Shown: one piece after another, positions 7,324 through 14,543 of the stretch
How positions within the stretch are numbered: the stretch's first letter is position 1
Layout of the letters: every line of letters starts with the position of its first letter
NCBI GenBank assembly: GCA_963580245.1
Contig: CAUZJO010000070.1
Span: 1 to 24,633 of the forward strand
Direction: 5' to 3'
DNA from: CAUZJO01 sp963580245
GTDB lineage: Bacteria; Sumerlaeota; Sumerlaeia; MVZB01
Length of the DNA stretch: 24,633 nt
Program-made: the position numbers and the translations under genes
Notes under the pieces: generated by a model
Database searches by the model: none
Told to the model about the DNA's origin: nothing
Seen by the model: only the letters and a program-made list of their open reading frames with translations

Positions 7324-8994
7324 ATGAGGATTTGTAGCCCCACGATCCGACTCCTCGTCCACCCACAATGGGTTCCGATACTACTGTTGCTGTTGACCTC
7401 CTGCTCTTCACCCGAGGCGCCGGATGAGCAATCGACTGATTCCGGCGTGTCGCATTCCGGAAGCACAAGCGACGCCGCCAGGGCGCCCGTCACGGTTCGG
7501 GTGAGCCAGGGGTCCGATGTTATTTCGCTCGACCCTTACTTCAAGAACGAGTCTCCGACTTTTTCGGTCCTGCGCAACGTTTATGAAACGTTGACCGATT
7601 ATGATGTGAACATCGAGTTGACCCCCTGGCTGGCCCATCGTTGGAAAAACGTGGGCGAGCTCGAATGGGTCTTCGAACTGCGCGAGGGGGTGGTCTTTCA
7701 CGAGGGGCAGCCGCTGACGGCCGATGACGTGGTTTTCTCGGTGCGGCGCGTGTTGGACTGGCCGATGTCGCGGTTCAAGTCGGAAATCCCGACGGTCGAA
7801 CACGTGGAAGCCGTCGACGACCATACGGTGCGTTTCCGCACGCGGATTCCCGACGCGATCCTGCCCCTGCGGCTGGCTTCGATCGCCATCATGGACCGCG
7901 AATGGACCGAAGCGGCGATCGCCGAGCACGGTGAGGCGTGGTTGGCCACCAACGCCAACGGGAGCGGCGCCTATCGCGTCGAGGAGTGGATCAAGGACAC
8001 CCGGTGCGTGCTGACGCGCCATCCGGACTATTGGGGTGAGTCGCCCGTCGTCGAGCGATTGGAATTCATCCCGACCAGCAACGACGCCACGCGCATGGTG
8101 ATGCTTCAGCGCGGGCAGATCGACATCATGGTCAACGTGCCGCCGACCAACGTCAAGCGGGCCGAACTGTTGCCCGGATTCCGTATTCTGAAATCTCCGA
8201 GTCTGCGGCTGATATACCTCGGCCTGGATTGCGGACGCGACAAGACGCCGGGGATCAAGGACTCGCCGCCCAACCCGCTCAAGGACCGTCGCGTGCGCCA
8301 GGCGATCCTCAAGTCGATCGATAACCGGCTGATCGTCAAGACGATCATGGGCGGCAACGCCGAACCCGCCGATCAACTGCTGCCCCAAGGCGTGACCGGT
8401 TACGATCCCACGATAAAACTGGAGCGGCCGGACTACGTGGGCGCGCGACGTTTGCTCGCCGAGGCGGGTTTTCCGGAGGGTTTCACGGTGCGGCTCGATG
8501 GCCCGAACGACCGCTATGTCAATGACTCGAAGATCCTCGCGGCGGTGGCTCAGGAGTTGGCGCGGATCGGGATCGACGTCGAGGCCAACGCAATGCCCAA
8601 GGTCCGGTTCTTCAGTGAAGAGGAACAGGGCAACTGTTCGTTTTTCCTCATCGGCTGGTCTAACACCAACGGCGACGGGATTGGGACTTTCGACCACTTG
8701 TTGCACACCAATCTGCCGGAGAAAAGCATGGGCGGGTCGAACAATTCGACGGCCTACTCTCATCCGCGCGTCGATGAGATTTGCGAGTTGGCCTCGCGGG
8801 AGTTCGACCCGGCTCGCCGCGAAGCGCTCGTCCGGGAGGCCAACAGGGTTGCCGTTGACGACCTGGTCCACATCCCGTTGCATTACCAGATGGATATCTA
8901 CGCCGTTTCCGATAAGTTTGAATGGACGCCGCGGCGCGATACGCAGGTGCGCGGGATCGATATACGGCTTTCGGGAGTGGGGAACGGTGGTTGA
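7324..8994 (+). CDS. ABC transporter substrate-binding lipoprotein, SBP_bac_5 (DppA/OppA) family
   Basis: A 556-residue binding protein of the peptide/nickel/oligosaccharide class, expected to be lipid-anchored and to capture small peptides or oligosaccharides for import. The N-terminus is a lipoprotein signal: hydrophobic run VPILLLLLTSC with the lipobox LTSC (Cys27), then a Ser/Glu/Asp-rich linker. Family hallmarks follow: SLDPYFKNESPTFSVLRNVY with YETLTDY, EWVFELREGVVFHEGQPLT and ADDVVFSVRRVLD, then the long C-terminal domain with LKDRRVRQAILKSIDNRLIV and a late VHIPLHYQMDIYAV segment. The length is normal for the family. No permease or ATPase genes lie next to it, so it is an orphan here. 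There is no obvious SD before ATG 7324. purN follows after about 100 nt. The ligand cannot be named from sequence. Confidence 0.9.
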   Translation: MRICSPTIRLLVHPQWVPILLLLLTSCSSPEAPDEQSTDSGVSHSGSTSDAARAPVTVRVSQGSDVISLDPYFKNESPTFSVLRNVYETLTDYDVNIELTPWLAHRWKNVGELEWVFELREGVVFHEGQPLTADDVVFSVRRVLDWPMSRFKSEIPTVEHVEAVDDHTVRFRTRIPDAILPLRLASIAIMDREWTEAAIAEHGEAWLATNANGSGAYRVEEWIKDTRCVLTRHPDYWGESPVVERLEFIPTSNDATRMVMLQRGQIDIMVNVPPTNVKRAELLPGFRILKSPSLRLIYLGLDCGRDKTPGIKDSPPNPLKDRRVRQAILKSIDNRLIVKTIMGGNAEPADQLLPQGVTGYDPTIKLERPDYVGARRLLAEAGFPEGFTVRLDGPNDRYVNDSKILAAVAQELARIGIDVEANAMPKVRFFSEEEQGNCSFFLIGWSNTNGDGIGTFDHLLHTNLPEKSMGGSNNSTAYSHPRVDEICELASREFDPARREALVREANRVAVDDLVHIPLHYQMDIYAVSDKFEWTPRRDTQVRGIDIRLSGVGNGG

Positions 8995-9096
8995 AGGGCC
9001 GGGGCCGGGGCGAGAAGCCGCGCCAACCGTTCCAGCGTGGGTGCTACGCGTTTACGCTGATTTCGCGCTCAGGGAACGGTCCGACTCGAATACGAG

Positions 9097-9723
9097 ATGC
9101 GTATACCGATGGCTTGTTTGAAACTTAGCATCCTCGCCTCGCGCGGCGGCTCGAATATGCAGGCCATCATCGATCGGATCGGCGAGGGTCGGCTTGATGC
9201 GCGCGTGGTGTTGGTCATCAGTAACAATCCCGGCTCCGGCGCTGTCGAGCGGGCGCGCAAGGCCGGGCTGCCTTGCCAGGTTCTGAACAGCAAAACCTAT
9301 CCGGACCCCGATTTGCGGGATGTCGCGATGCTGAACGCTTTGGTGGATGCGGGGACCGAATTAATGTGCCTGGCCGGTTACATGAAGAGAATCGGGCCGC
9401 GCACGCTGGCGGCGTTCAAGGGGCGCATGATCAACATTCATCCCTCGCTGCTGCCTCATTATGGGGGGGCAGGCATGTATGGCATCCGGCCGCACGAAGC
9501 GGTCCTGGCCGCTGGCGAAACGGAAACCGGCGTAACGGTTCACGTCGTCACGGAGCGATACGATGAAGGCCCCATCCTTGGTCAACGGCGAGTCCGCGTT
9601 GAACCGGGGGATTCGCCTCAGTCGCTTCAGAAAAGGGTCCTCGCCGTCGAGCACCAGCTTTATTCCGACACCATCGCCGAGATCATCGCCGAAAAACACC
9701 CACTGCCGATACCGACCGATTAA
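9097..9723 (+). CDS. purN: Phosphoribosylglycinamide formyltransferase (GAR transformylase)
   Basis: Catalyses the third step of purine synthesis: the formyl group of 10-formyl-THF is moved to GAR. It is a cytosolic enzyme of about 208 residues, normal for the family. The phosphate loop LASRGGSNMQAII is at residues 13-25. The catalytic triad is visible as N113 and H115 in INIHPSLLP and the Asp of ERYDEGPILGQ (D156). The folate loop region carries HYGGAGMYG and HEAV. The first ATG (9097) gives a few extra residues (MRIP) over the ATG at 9109; neither has a strong SD, and 9109 fits the family start slightly better. It stands alone, not in a pur operon, with 102 nt after the binding-protein gene. 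Confidence 0.95.
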   Translation: MRIPMACLKLSILASRGGSNMQAIIDRIGEGRLDARVVLVISNNPGSGAVERARKAGLPCQVLNSKTYPDPDLRDVAMLNALVDAGTELMCLAGYMKRIGPRTLAAFKGRMINIHPSLLPHYGGAGMYGIRPHEAVLAAGETETGVTVHVVTERYDEGPILGQRRVRVEPGDSPQSLQKRVLAVEHQLYSDTIAEIIAEKHPLPIPTD

Positions 9724-9936
9724 GGGCCCGACCGGACAGTTTTGTGCGTCGGACGGTGCATGCTCGTCGGTTACTTGTCCGCAAGTTTCCTGAGTCGCGG
9801 CGAAATGGATAAAGGGTGCATATCACGGATCGGTCAGATGTACCCAGCGTGGTCCCTGCGAAGCTTTTGCAATTGCAGGTCAGGATGTAGTCGATTAGGC
9901 TGTCCTAGTTTGGTCTAACGCAAAGAGGGGGTTTTG

Positions 9937-11976
9937 ATGATGAGTCTGTACCGCGTTTTGTCCGTCCTCTTGATCAGCGCGCTGGTGGTTTCCAGCTCGC
10001 GGGTCGAGCCGGCCGAGCCCGAGTCGCAAGCGGCGGACTGGCCGTACGACGACGCCCGGGTCGAGGAGGCGATTCGCTACATTCGGCCGGAAATACCGGC
10101 CGTATCCGTCGAGCCCTACCAGGGCCAGAGCTACGCGGAGATGGCGCCCGACACGTTGGAATTGGCCGATATGGCGGCGCTGTCGATCAACGTGCTGACC
10201 GGCGCCACCAACGCCAGCCAGGATCACGAACAGTATTTCTCGCTCTACATCGGCAATCCGTTGCGAATGGCGCACAACTTCAGCGACTGGTGCACACCCA
10301 AGTACATGGAAGCACTGCCGCTGTTGCGGACGGTCACGCGCGCCACTTACCGCGACCAGGTTGACCGGGTCTGGATGGAGACGACCCTCAAATCGATCGG
10401 GCCCGACGGACTGTATTATTTTCCACTCATCGGCAAGCCTTGGTACAGCAAGGAATTCTGGTGGGCCAAGGGTATCGCCCGCGCCGACGGGACGATCTTC
10501 GAGACCGAGAAGCCTGATGAAGCATTCAAGAAAACCCTGGACACGTACGCCGTTCCCCATGCGCATACCATCATCGCCAAGTCAGGCATCGAGCAGTTCA
10601 CTCATCCGCAACCGTGCGGGCGGATGCTCAACGTGATGCTGATCTATTATCTGCGCGACGGCAATCCCGTGTGGAAGCAGACGATTGAACGGATGATCGA
10701 CCGGTTACTGGAACTGGCGATCCACGAAGATGACTATTGTTACTTTCCGAGTCTGTACTACGAGCCCAACGCCAAATATGATCCCAACGACCCAAAGGTC
10801 GTGAAGCCCCAGGGCCTCCAGGCCGGTGAGATCAATGGTCGGCTCGGCGAAGGCTGCGGGCGGTTTTACAGGTTGACCGGCTACGAGCCGGCGCGCGAGC
10901 TGGGCGAGAAGCTCAGTCGCTTCATGCGCGCGCATAGTGGTTATTTCGCGGAAGACGGCGAATTCCTTGCCGAGAAGCATTTCCACGCCGGCACGATCTA
11001 TTTGCTCAACATGCTGGAAGTGGCCGATGCGACGGGCGATCGGGACTTGTTGCAGTTCGTTCAGCGCTGCTTTGAATGGGCGAGATCTCCGGCCGCCGGC
11101 ACGGCGCCGATCACCGGGTTCATCCCGGAATTTACCAAACCGTACCGTACGAGCGAGGGCTGCGCGGTGGCCGACATGATCGCGCTGGCCCTGAAGCTCT
11201 CCGGCGCCGGAGACTACTACGAACTCGCCGAACGTTGGGCGCGGAACCATTTTTCCGAGATGCAGATGACGCCGACCAAGGCCGACTACCTCGTTCGCCG
11301 TGGGAAAAGCATGGAAGCGAAGACATTGCTGTATAACGAAACAATGGACAACGTCGTCGAGCGCAACATCGGCGGATTCAGTAGTTGGTGCAAGGGCAAT
11401 GAATGGTGGGGCAACGATGAACGCGGCACCGACAACCTGGTCATGCACTGCTGCACGGGCAACGCCACGCGCACGGTGTATTACCTCTGGCAAGACATCT
11501 TGGACCACTCCGACGGCGTCTTGCGAATCAACATGTTGCTCAATCGCGCCTCGCCTTGGGCCGACGTCCACAGTCACGTCCCTTATCGCGGCCAGGTCGA
11601 TATCAAGATGAAGCAGGCCTGTGAGGCGGTCAAGGTTCATGCGCCGGAATGGATCGGGACCGGCGGCGAACAGATCACCGTCCGAGTCAACGACCAACCG
11701 CGCGCGGCGGCTTGGGAAGGGCGTTATCTTAATGTGGGAAATGCGTCGGCGGGAGACCTTATCCAGATCGAGTTCCCCATCAGCGAACGCATCGAGCAAG
11801 AAACCATCGGCGAGGAAGAATTCACCCTTATCGTCCGCGGAAACACCGTGGTCTCGATCGATCCGCCGGGGAGGATCTGTCCGCTCTATAATCGCGATCA
11901 CCTGCGGGAGACCGATACACGCTGGCGTGAGGTCGAACGATTCGTCGCTGACCCGGATCAGTTAATTGACTGGTAA
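9937..11976 (+). CDS. Secreted GH127-like (DUF1680) protein, paralogue of the 2175 gene
   Basis: A 679-residue exported protein; signal peptide MMSLYRVLSVLLISALVVSS. It shares with the 2175-4112 gene the layout and several stretches: DLADMAALSINVLTG near the N-terminus, E408-G-C410 in TSEGCAVADM, and C506-C507 in MHCCTGNATRTVYYLW, followed by INMLLNRASPWADV against VNLLLNRSSPWLII in the paralogue. These are the Glu-x-Cys and Cys-Cys zinc/nucleophile elements of GH127. The middle part is helical with many Trp/Tyr (YYFPLIGKPWYSKEFWW), suited to sugar binding. Start: an SD gagggg at 9925-9930 favours ATG 9937 (or 9940) over the TTG at 9934. It is a single gene with no partner in direct contact. 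Substrate unknown; an L-arabinofuranoside-like sugar is a family-based guess. Confidence 0.75.
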   Translation: MMSLYRVLSVLLISALVVSSSRVEPAEPESQAADWPYDDARVEEAIRYIRPEIPAVSVEPYQGQSYAEMAPDTLELADMAALSINVLTGATNASQDHEQYFSLYIGNPLRMAHNFSDWCTPKYMEALPLLRTVTRATYRDQVDRVWMETTLKSIGPDGLYYFPLIGKPWYSKEFWWAKGIARADGTIFETEKPDEAFKKTLDTYAVPHAHTIIAKSGIEQFTHPQPCGRMLNVMLIYYLRDGNPVWKQTIERMIDRLLELAIHEDDYCYFPSLYYEPNAKYDPNDPKVVKPQGLQAGEINGRLGEGCGRFYRLTGYEPARELGEKLSRFMRAHSGYFAEDGEFLAEKHFHAGTIYLLNMLEVADATGDRDLLQFVQRCFEWARSPAAGTAPITGFIPEFTKPYRTSEGCAVADMIALALKLSGAGDYYELAERWARNHFSEMQMTPTKADYLVRRGKSMEAKTLLYNETMDNVVERNIGGFSSWCKGNEWWGNDERGTDNLVMHCCTGNATRTVYYLWQDILDHSDGVLRINMLLNRASPWADVHSHVPYRGQVDIKMKQACEAVKVHAPEWIGTGGEQITVRVNDQPRAAAWEGRYLNVGNASAGDLIQIEFPISERIEQETIGEEEFTLIVRGNTVVSIDPPGRICPLYNRDHLRETDTRWREVERFVADPDQLIDW

Positions 11977-12292
11977 GCGGGTGGCGGGCGCAAATCAGTT
12001 TTGTAGTTGTCCTGGACCCCGGAGGGATCCCATGTAATTAGCCGTGGGTGGCAACCCACGGTTCGCGATGCACACACGGCGACAACCCTGAAAGGGTTGA
12101 ACTGAATGGTGAAGCGGCCTGATCGATCCCCTTCGGGGCGGGGGCGTGATATATCTTTTGTGAATAGGAATCTTCGGTGATATAAATCCGGAGCGGTATT
12201 TGGAATCCAGGCGTTCATGGGCGGTGCGGGTAAATGGGACGCCGCCGCGGCTGACACTTGTGGAATAAGCCTGGGAGGGAGGATCGCTTCAT
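11977..12292. other. Intergenic region with a REP-like hairpin cluster
   Basis: 316 nt between two + strand genes. The central part (12042-12138) holds three short perfect stems and is listed as a repeat. The right part leads to the SD (ggagggagga, 12274-12283) of the isomerase gene. No reading frame of interest was seen. Confidence 0.5.
12042..12138. repeat. Three-hairpin, REP-like intergenic element
   Basis: Perfect short stems in a row: ccgtgggt/acccacgg (12042-12049 with 12054-12061, 4-nt loop), caaccct/agggttg (12083-12089 with 12093-12099, 3-nt loop), and cccc/gggg around ttc (12128-12138). Closely packed small hairpins outside genes are typical of REP elements mobilised by RAYT (IS200-like TnpA) enzymes; no such gene is in the window. 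One of the stems could also help end the upstream transcript. Confidence 0.55.
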
Positions 12293-13102
12293 ATGAAAAT
12301 GGGTCTGCAGACGGCCACGACGATGCAGTGCAATCTGGTCACCGACATCAAGCTGGTCCGTTGGGCCGGGTTTGACGAGATCGAGTTACAGATCCCCAAG
12401 ATGGAGAAGTACTTCGCCGTGGGGTTCACGCTTGATGATTTGAAGGCGACGCTCGATGGATTCTCCGTGACGATGCTCGACGCGCTCTACCCCTTCGAGC
12501 CGCGCGACAAGGAGACGCGGACTCGCCTGCGCAGGGACTGCGAGCGTTATTGCGCCTGGGCCCAGGCCATCGGCTGCACGGCGGTTCAGGTCGTGGCCCT
12601 GGACGCCCTCAAGGACCTGTCGTGGTCCGAGGCGCGGGGCAAGTACGCGGCCTCCCTGCGCGATCTGGCCGACATCGCGGCCCCCTTCGGCGTCCGGTTG
12701 GGCGTCGAACCGCTTGTCTGGTCGCCGTTTCACTCCCTTTCCCAGTGCCTGGAAGTGCTCGACATGACCGAGCGCGAGAACGTGAAGCTTAATGTCGATA
12801 CGTTCCACCTGTGGGCCGACGGCACGCGCGTGGACGACCTGGCCAAACTGGACCCCAACGTCATCCTCTCGATCCACGTCGCCGACACCAACCCCAAAGC
12901 GGAAATGCAATGGAGCGACGACGACCGCACCGCCTTGCCCGGCGATGGGGTCGTTCCGCTAAAGGAGATGATCGAGGTCATCCGGGCGACGGGGTTCGAC
13001 GGCGTCTGGTCGGTCGAGATGTGGAGCAAGATCCACTACGAGTGGGATCCGGAAATCTTGATCAACGAACTTAAGAAACGGATGGATGGCCTGCTGAAGT
13101 AA
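12293..13102 (+). CDS. Sugar phosphate isomerase/epimerase, AP-endonuclease-2-like TIM barrel
   Basis: A 269-residue cytosolic protein of the xylose isomerase-like TIM barrel superfamily, which includes sugar and inositol isomerases, epimerases and dehydratases. Metal ligands typical of the fold can be placed: E139 (LGVEPLVWSP), D169 and H172 (KLNVDTFHLW), H195 (SIHVADT) and E242 (VWSVEMWS). GDGVVPLKEMIEVIRATGF is the usual segment before the last strand. It starts at ATG 12293 with SD ggagggagga about 9 nt upstream. It has no signal peptide. It ends convergently with the DUF1501 gene, only 23 nt away. The reaction is not determinable from sequence; the glycan-degrading neighbours suggest a monosaccharide or its oxidised form. 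Confidence 0.85.
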   Translation: MKMGLQTATTMQCNLVTDIKLVRWAGFDEIELQIPKMEKYFAVGFTLDDLKATLDGFSVTMLDALYPFEPRDKETRTRLRRDCERYCAWAQAIGCTAVQVVALDALKDLSWSEARGKYAASLRDLADIAAPFGVRLGVEPLVWSPFHSLSQCLEVLDMTERENVKLNVDTFHLWADGTRVDDLAKLDPNVILSIHVADTNPKAEMQWSDDDRTALPGDGVVPLKEMIEVIRATGFDGVWSVEMWSKIHYEWDPEILINELKKRMDGLLK

Positions 13103-13125
13103 CGGACCGCTGGAATTGACCGGTC

Positions 13126-14520
13126 TCAGATCAGTTCAGGAATCGGGTGGCCGAGTTGGTCTTCAAAACCGTTGGCGATGTAGATGGGGCGGCCGACCGG
13201 GGTCATGTAGGTCTTGGTGTAATCGATGCCGAAGGCTTTGTAGACCGTGGCGAAGACCTCGCCCATCGAGGTGGGGCGTTCGATGGGGTGGGCGGCTTTT
13301 TCGTCGCTTGCGCCGATGACTTGACCGCCCTCGATGCCCCCGCCGCCCAACAGCATCGACCAACAGTCCGGGTAATGGTCGCGGCCGGCTTGGGTATTGA
13401 TGTCCGGCGTGCGGCCGAACTCGCCCATGACTAATACGACCGTCGTCTCGAGCAGGCCCCGTTGTTTGAGGTCTTCGAGCAGCGTGGGGAGGGTCTGGTC
13501 CAGCACCGGCCCCAGGCTCTCGCGCATGGTCTTGTTATTGTCGGCATGGGTGTCCCAATCGGCATAGGACTTCGGAGAGCCGGTGACGGTGACGAAACGC
13601 GCGCCCGCTTCGACGAGCCTGCGCGAAAGCAACGCGCTCAGGCCCACCTTGTTGCGCCCGTAGGCGTCTTTGGTTTCGTCCGACTCCTGCGTCAGGTCAA
13701 ACGCCTTCTTCACGTTGGGCGAGAGGAGCATGCCGAGGGCCTGTTCGGTGTACTGGTCGAGCGTGCTGAACTCGGCCATTTGTTCCTTGCGCCGGAATAG
13801 CCGGTCGACGACGCCCAGAAACTCGCGCCGGTCTTCGATGGCCTCGGGCGTGAGCGACTGGGGCAGGGTCAAGTCGGGCAGTTCGAAGTCTTTTTCGCTC
13901 GGATCAGGCAGGAACATCGGATCATAGCGGGCGTCCATGAACCCGCTTTGGTATGCGTCCTTATAGGGCGCGAAACTGTGCTTGATCGGCAGGGGGGCGA
14001 CCAGGTTGGGCGGCAACTCGTTGCGCGGGCCGAGCTCGCGGCAGATGATGGTGCTCAGGCTGGGGCATTTGATCCCGGCGTTGGGCCGGTGGCCCGTCAT
14101 GACTTCGACGGTGCCTTGCGGGTGGTTCGTCTCCTTTGTTTGCATCGATCGAATGATCGACAGCTTATCCATGTGTTGGGACAGGCGCGGGAAGAGGTCG
14201 GAGATCTGGATGCCGTCCACGTTGGTCGAGATGGGTTTGAAGGGACTGGTGGGCTTTGGGTCGAACGTATCCATCTGCGGCGCGCCGCCCGACAGCCACA
14301 GCAGGATACACGCGTTCGCCTTGCGCTTGGCCAGGCCCGCGAGTTCCTGAGACGCCAGCGCGCGACTGACCTGCAAGTACTGGCCGAGGCCGATCCCCAG
14401 CAGACCCAACGAGCCGACCCGCAAGAAGTCGCGTCGGGCAAGCCGACCCCCGTCACAGTGAACGCACCCGGGCTGTTTCATCATCGGGGTCTCTCCTTCG
14501 AGCACCTGCTGTTTCATCAT
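13126..14520 (-). CDS. DUF1501 family Tat-exported protein
   Basis: A DUF1501 protein (alkaline phosphatase/sulfatase-like fold, function not established) typical of planctomycetes, where it is nearly always paired with a DUF1549/DUF1553 cytochrome gene, as here. A Tat signal is present (RRDFLRVGSLGLLGIGLG), preceded by PGCVHCDGG. Internal landmarks are ILLWLSGGAPQMDTFDPKP, SLSTIICRELGPRNELP, GARFVTVTGSPKSYADWDTH and VVLVMGEFGRTPDINTQAGR with DHYP. The start is ambiguous because a 36-bp unit carrying SD plus ATG ATG is duplicated in tandem: ATG 14520 (upstream copy, given here, 464 residues) and ATG 14484 (downstream copy, 452 residues) have identical SDs (gaaggagag). A GTG at 14541 is also in frame. 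The upstream cytochrome gene stops at 14544, so the two are one transcript. Confidence 0.92.
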   Translation of the reverse strand: MMKQQVLEGETPMMKQPGCVHCDGGRLARRDFLRVGSLGLLGIGLGQYLQVSRALASQELAGLAKRKANACILLWLSGGAPQMDTFDPKPTSPFKPISTNVDGIQISDLFPRLSQHMDKLSIIRSMQTKETNHPQGTVEVMTGHRPNAGIKCPSLSTIICRELGPRNELPPNLVAPLPIKHSFAPYKDAYQSGFMDARYDPMFLPDPSEKDFELPDLTLPQSLTPEAIEDRREFLGVVDRLFRRKEQMAEFSTLDQYTEQALGMLLSPNVKKAFDLTQESDETKDAYGRNKVGLSALLSRRLVEAGARFVTVTGSPKSYADWDTHADNNKTMRESLGPVLDQTLPTLLEDLKQRGLLETTVVLVMGEFGRTPDINTQAGRDHYPDCWSMLLGGGGIEGGQVIGASDEKAAHPIERPTSMGEVFATVYKAFGIDYTKTYMTPVGRPIYIANGFEDQLGHPIPELI

Positions 14521-14543
14521 CGGGGTCTCTCCTTCGAGCACCT
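14472..14543. repeat. Perfect 36-bp tandem duplication of a translation start region
   Basis: Bases 14472-14507 and 14508-14543 are identical. Each unit carries, on the - strand, an SD (gaaggagag) and the ATG ATG AAA CAG start of the DUF1501 gene. The unit length is divisible by 3, so both copies are in one frame and either start gives the same protein, differing by 12 N-terminal residues. Confidence 0.9.

Noticed and set aside
7408..8883. Long - strand open frame (491 codons) opposite the binding-protein gene
   Set aside because: It lies wholly inside a well-supported family gene; the peptide is rich in R, H, V and D as expected of GC-rich antisense frames and has no family motif.
10705..11901. 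Long - strand open frame (398 codons) opposite the second GH127-like gene
   Set aside because: Antisense shadow: the + strand frame carries a signal peptide and conserved motifs, the - strand frame none.
13103..13125. Bidirectional terminator between the convergent isomerase and DUF1501 genes
   Set aside because: Only a weak 5-bp pairing (gaccg/cggtc) and no T run; not enough to call.
14472..14543. Minimal CRISPR array
   Set aside because: The two 36-bp copies are directly adjacent with no spacer and lie across a gene start.
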